Source: an uncultured Actinomycetes bacterium (GTDB lineage: Bacteria > Actinomycetota > Actinomycetes > S36-B12). From it: a stretch of DNA of 5,119 bases. The number at the start of each line of letters is the position of its first letter. Within the stretch, counting starts at the first letter, position 1. The position numbers and the translations under genes are program-made. Of the stretch, positions 4,768 to 5,119 are shown piece after piece. The notes below the pieces were generated by a model. The model searched no databases and was not told the origin of the DNA. It saw only the letters and a list, made by a program, of their open reading frames with translations. The stretch is taken from assembly GCA_903918595.1 (NCBI GenBank), contig CAIXFB010000351.1, forward strand, positions 1-5,119. The letters run 5' to 3'.

Positions 4768-5119
4768 CGTTCGGCCGCTTGGCGTTGTTCAATACCGTCA
4801 AGTTCTTCTTCTGCCCATTGGGAGTGCTCGCGTTGCGCCCACCGCACGCTGGCTGTACCCGTACGCATTGAGCGACGAGCTTCTACGTCGTTCATGGCCA
4901 TCCAGGTGTGCCCCGCAACAACGGCAACGATGGCAAAAGTCAGCCAGTCATGAACAAACGTTGCACCGGTCCGGATGTCATCGGTAAAGAATGAGTTCTG
5001 CCACATGATCAATCCGGTAACGAACATGACGATGATCGAGCCAAGAGTGAAGGCCGCGTTGAGTTTTTGGCCCGCATTGAACTTTCCTACCGGAATCGTG
5101 CCGGACCGGCGCTGACGAG
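4764..5119 (-). CDS. Formate dehydrogenase gamma-like cytochrome b subunit, C-terminal part; 5' end outside window
   Basis: Di-heme membrane cytochrome b of the FdnI/FdoI type, which takes electrons from an iron-sulfur subunit and reduces menaquinone. The frame stays open to the window edge, so the ATG at 5027 is internal; 117 residues are visible. Fragment residues 11-20 (GKFNAGQKLN) match the conserved cytosolic loop of the family, and residues 22-39 form a membrane helix. TGATFVHDW and VVAGHTWMA place His56 and His70 fourteen residues apart, as the heme-ligand pair of E. coli FdnI is (155 and 169, from memory). The tail after residue 76 is charged and cytosolic (RRSMRTGTASVRWAQREH onward). 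It implies catalytic and iron-sulfur subunits nearby, probably beyond the right edge. Other cytochrome b-linked dehydrogenases or hydrogenases use similar subunits, so formate as substrate is not certain. Confidence 0.82.
   Translation of the reverse strand, partial: RQRRSGTIPVGKFNAGQKLNAAFTLGSIIVMFVTGLIMWQNSFFTDDIRTGATFVHDWLTFAIVAVVAGHTWMAMNDVEARRSMRTGTASVRWAQREHSQWAEEELDGIEQRQAAER

Overview
The window looks like ordinary chromosome from a moderate-GC actinobacterium. The evidence is a DUF3159 membrane protein (a family typical of Actinobacteria), an Nei1-type DNA glycosylase resembling the mycobacterial form, an actinobacterial-style VKOR, GTG starts, and -10 elements placed so close to start codons that transcripts would be leaderless. 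The genus cannot be set from this sequence; a planktonic freshwater or marine actinobacterium is a guess only.

Layout, left to right. The left edge holds the C-terminal half of a PLP-dependent threonine aldolase (+), followed 3 nt later in the same frame by a complete Fpg/Nei-family DNA glycosylase (+). That gene overlaps tail-to-tail by 20 bp with a DUF3159 integral membrane protein (-). A 92-bp divergent intergenic region with two short inverted repeats and outward-facing -10 elements separates DUF3159 from a class I SAM-dependent methyltransferase (+). Next come a class-V aminotransferase of the cysteine-desulfurase-like VC1184 subfamily (+), a VKOR-family thiol oxidoreductase (+), and on the opposite strand the C-terminal part of a formate-dehydrogenase-gamma-like cytochrome b, which runs off the right edge. 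VKOR and the cytochrome b gene share a palindromic CTAG that supplies both stop codons.

How the genes relate. Aldolase and nei form one probable transcription unit. The methyltransferase and aminotransferase are co-directional, but each has its own apparent leaderless promoter, and a small hairpin lies between them. VKOR follows the aminotransferase by 14 nt with a Shine-Dalgarno sequence and is probably cotranscribed with it. There is no obvious shared pathway: amino-acid/PLP chemistry, base-excision repair, disulfide formation and respiratory electron transfer sit side by side. I see no mobile element, CRISPR array, tRNA, rRNA or defence system, and no stretch over 300 bp without a gene. 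The most interesting signals are regulatory: the repeated leaderless -10 geometry and the dyads in the divergent region.
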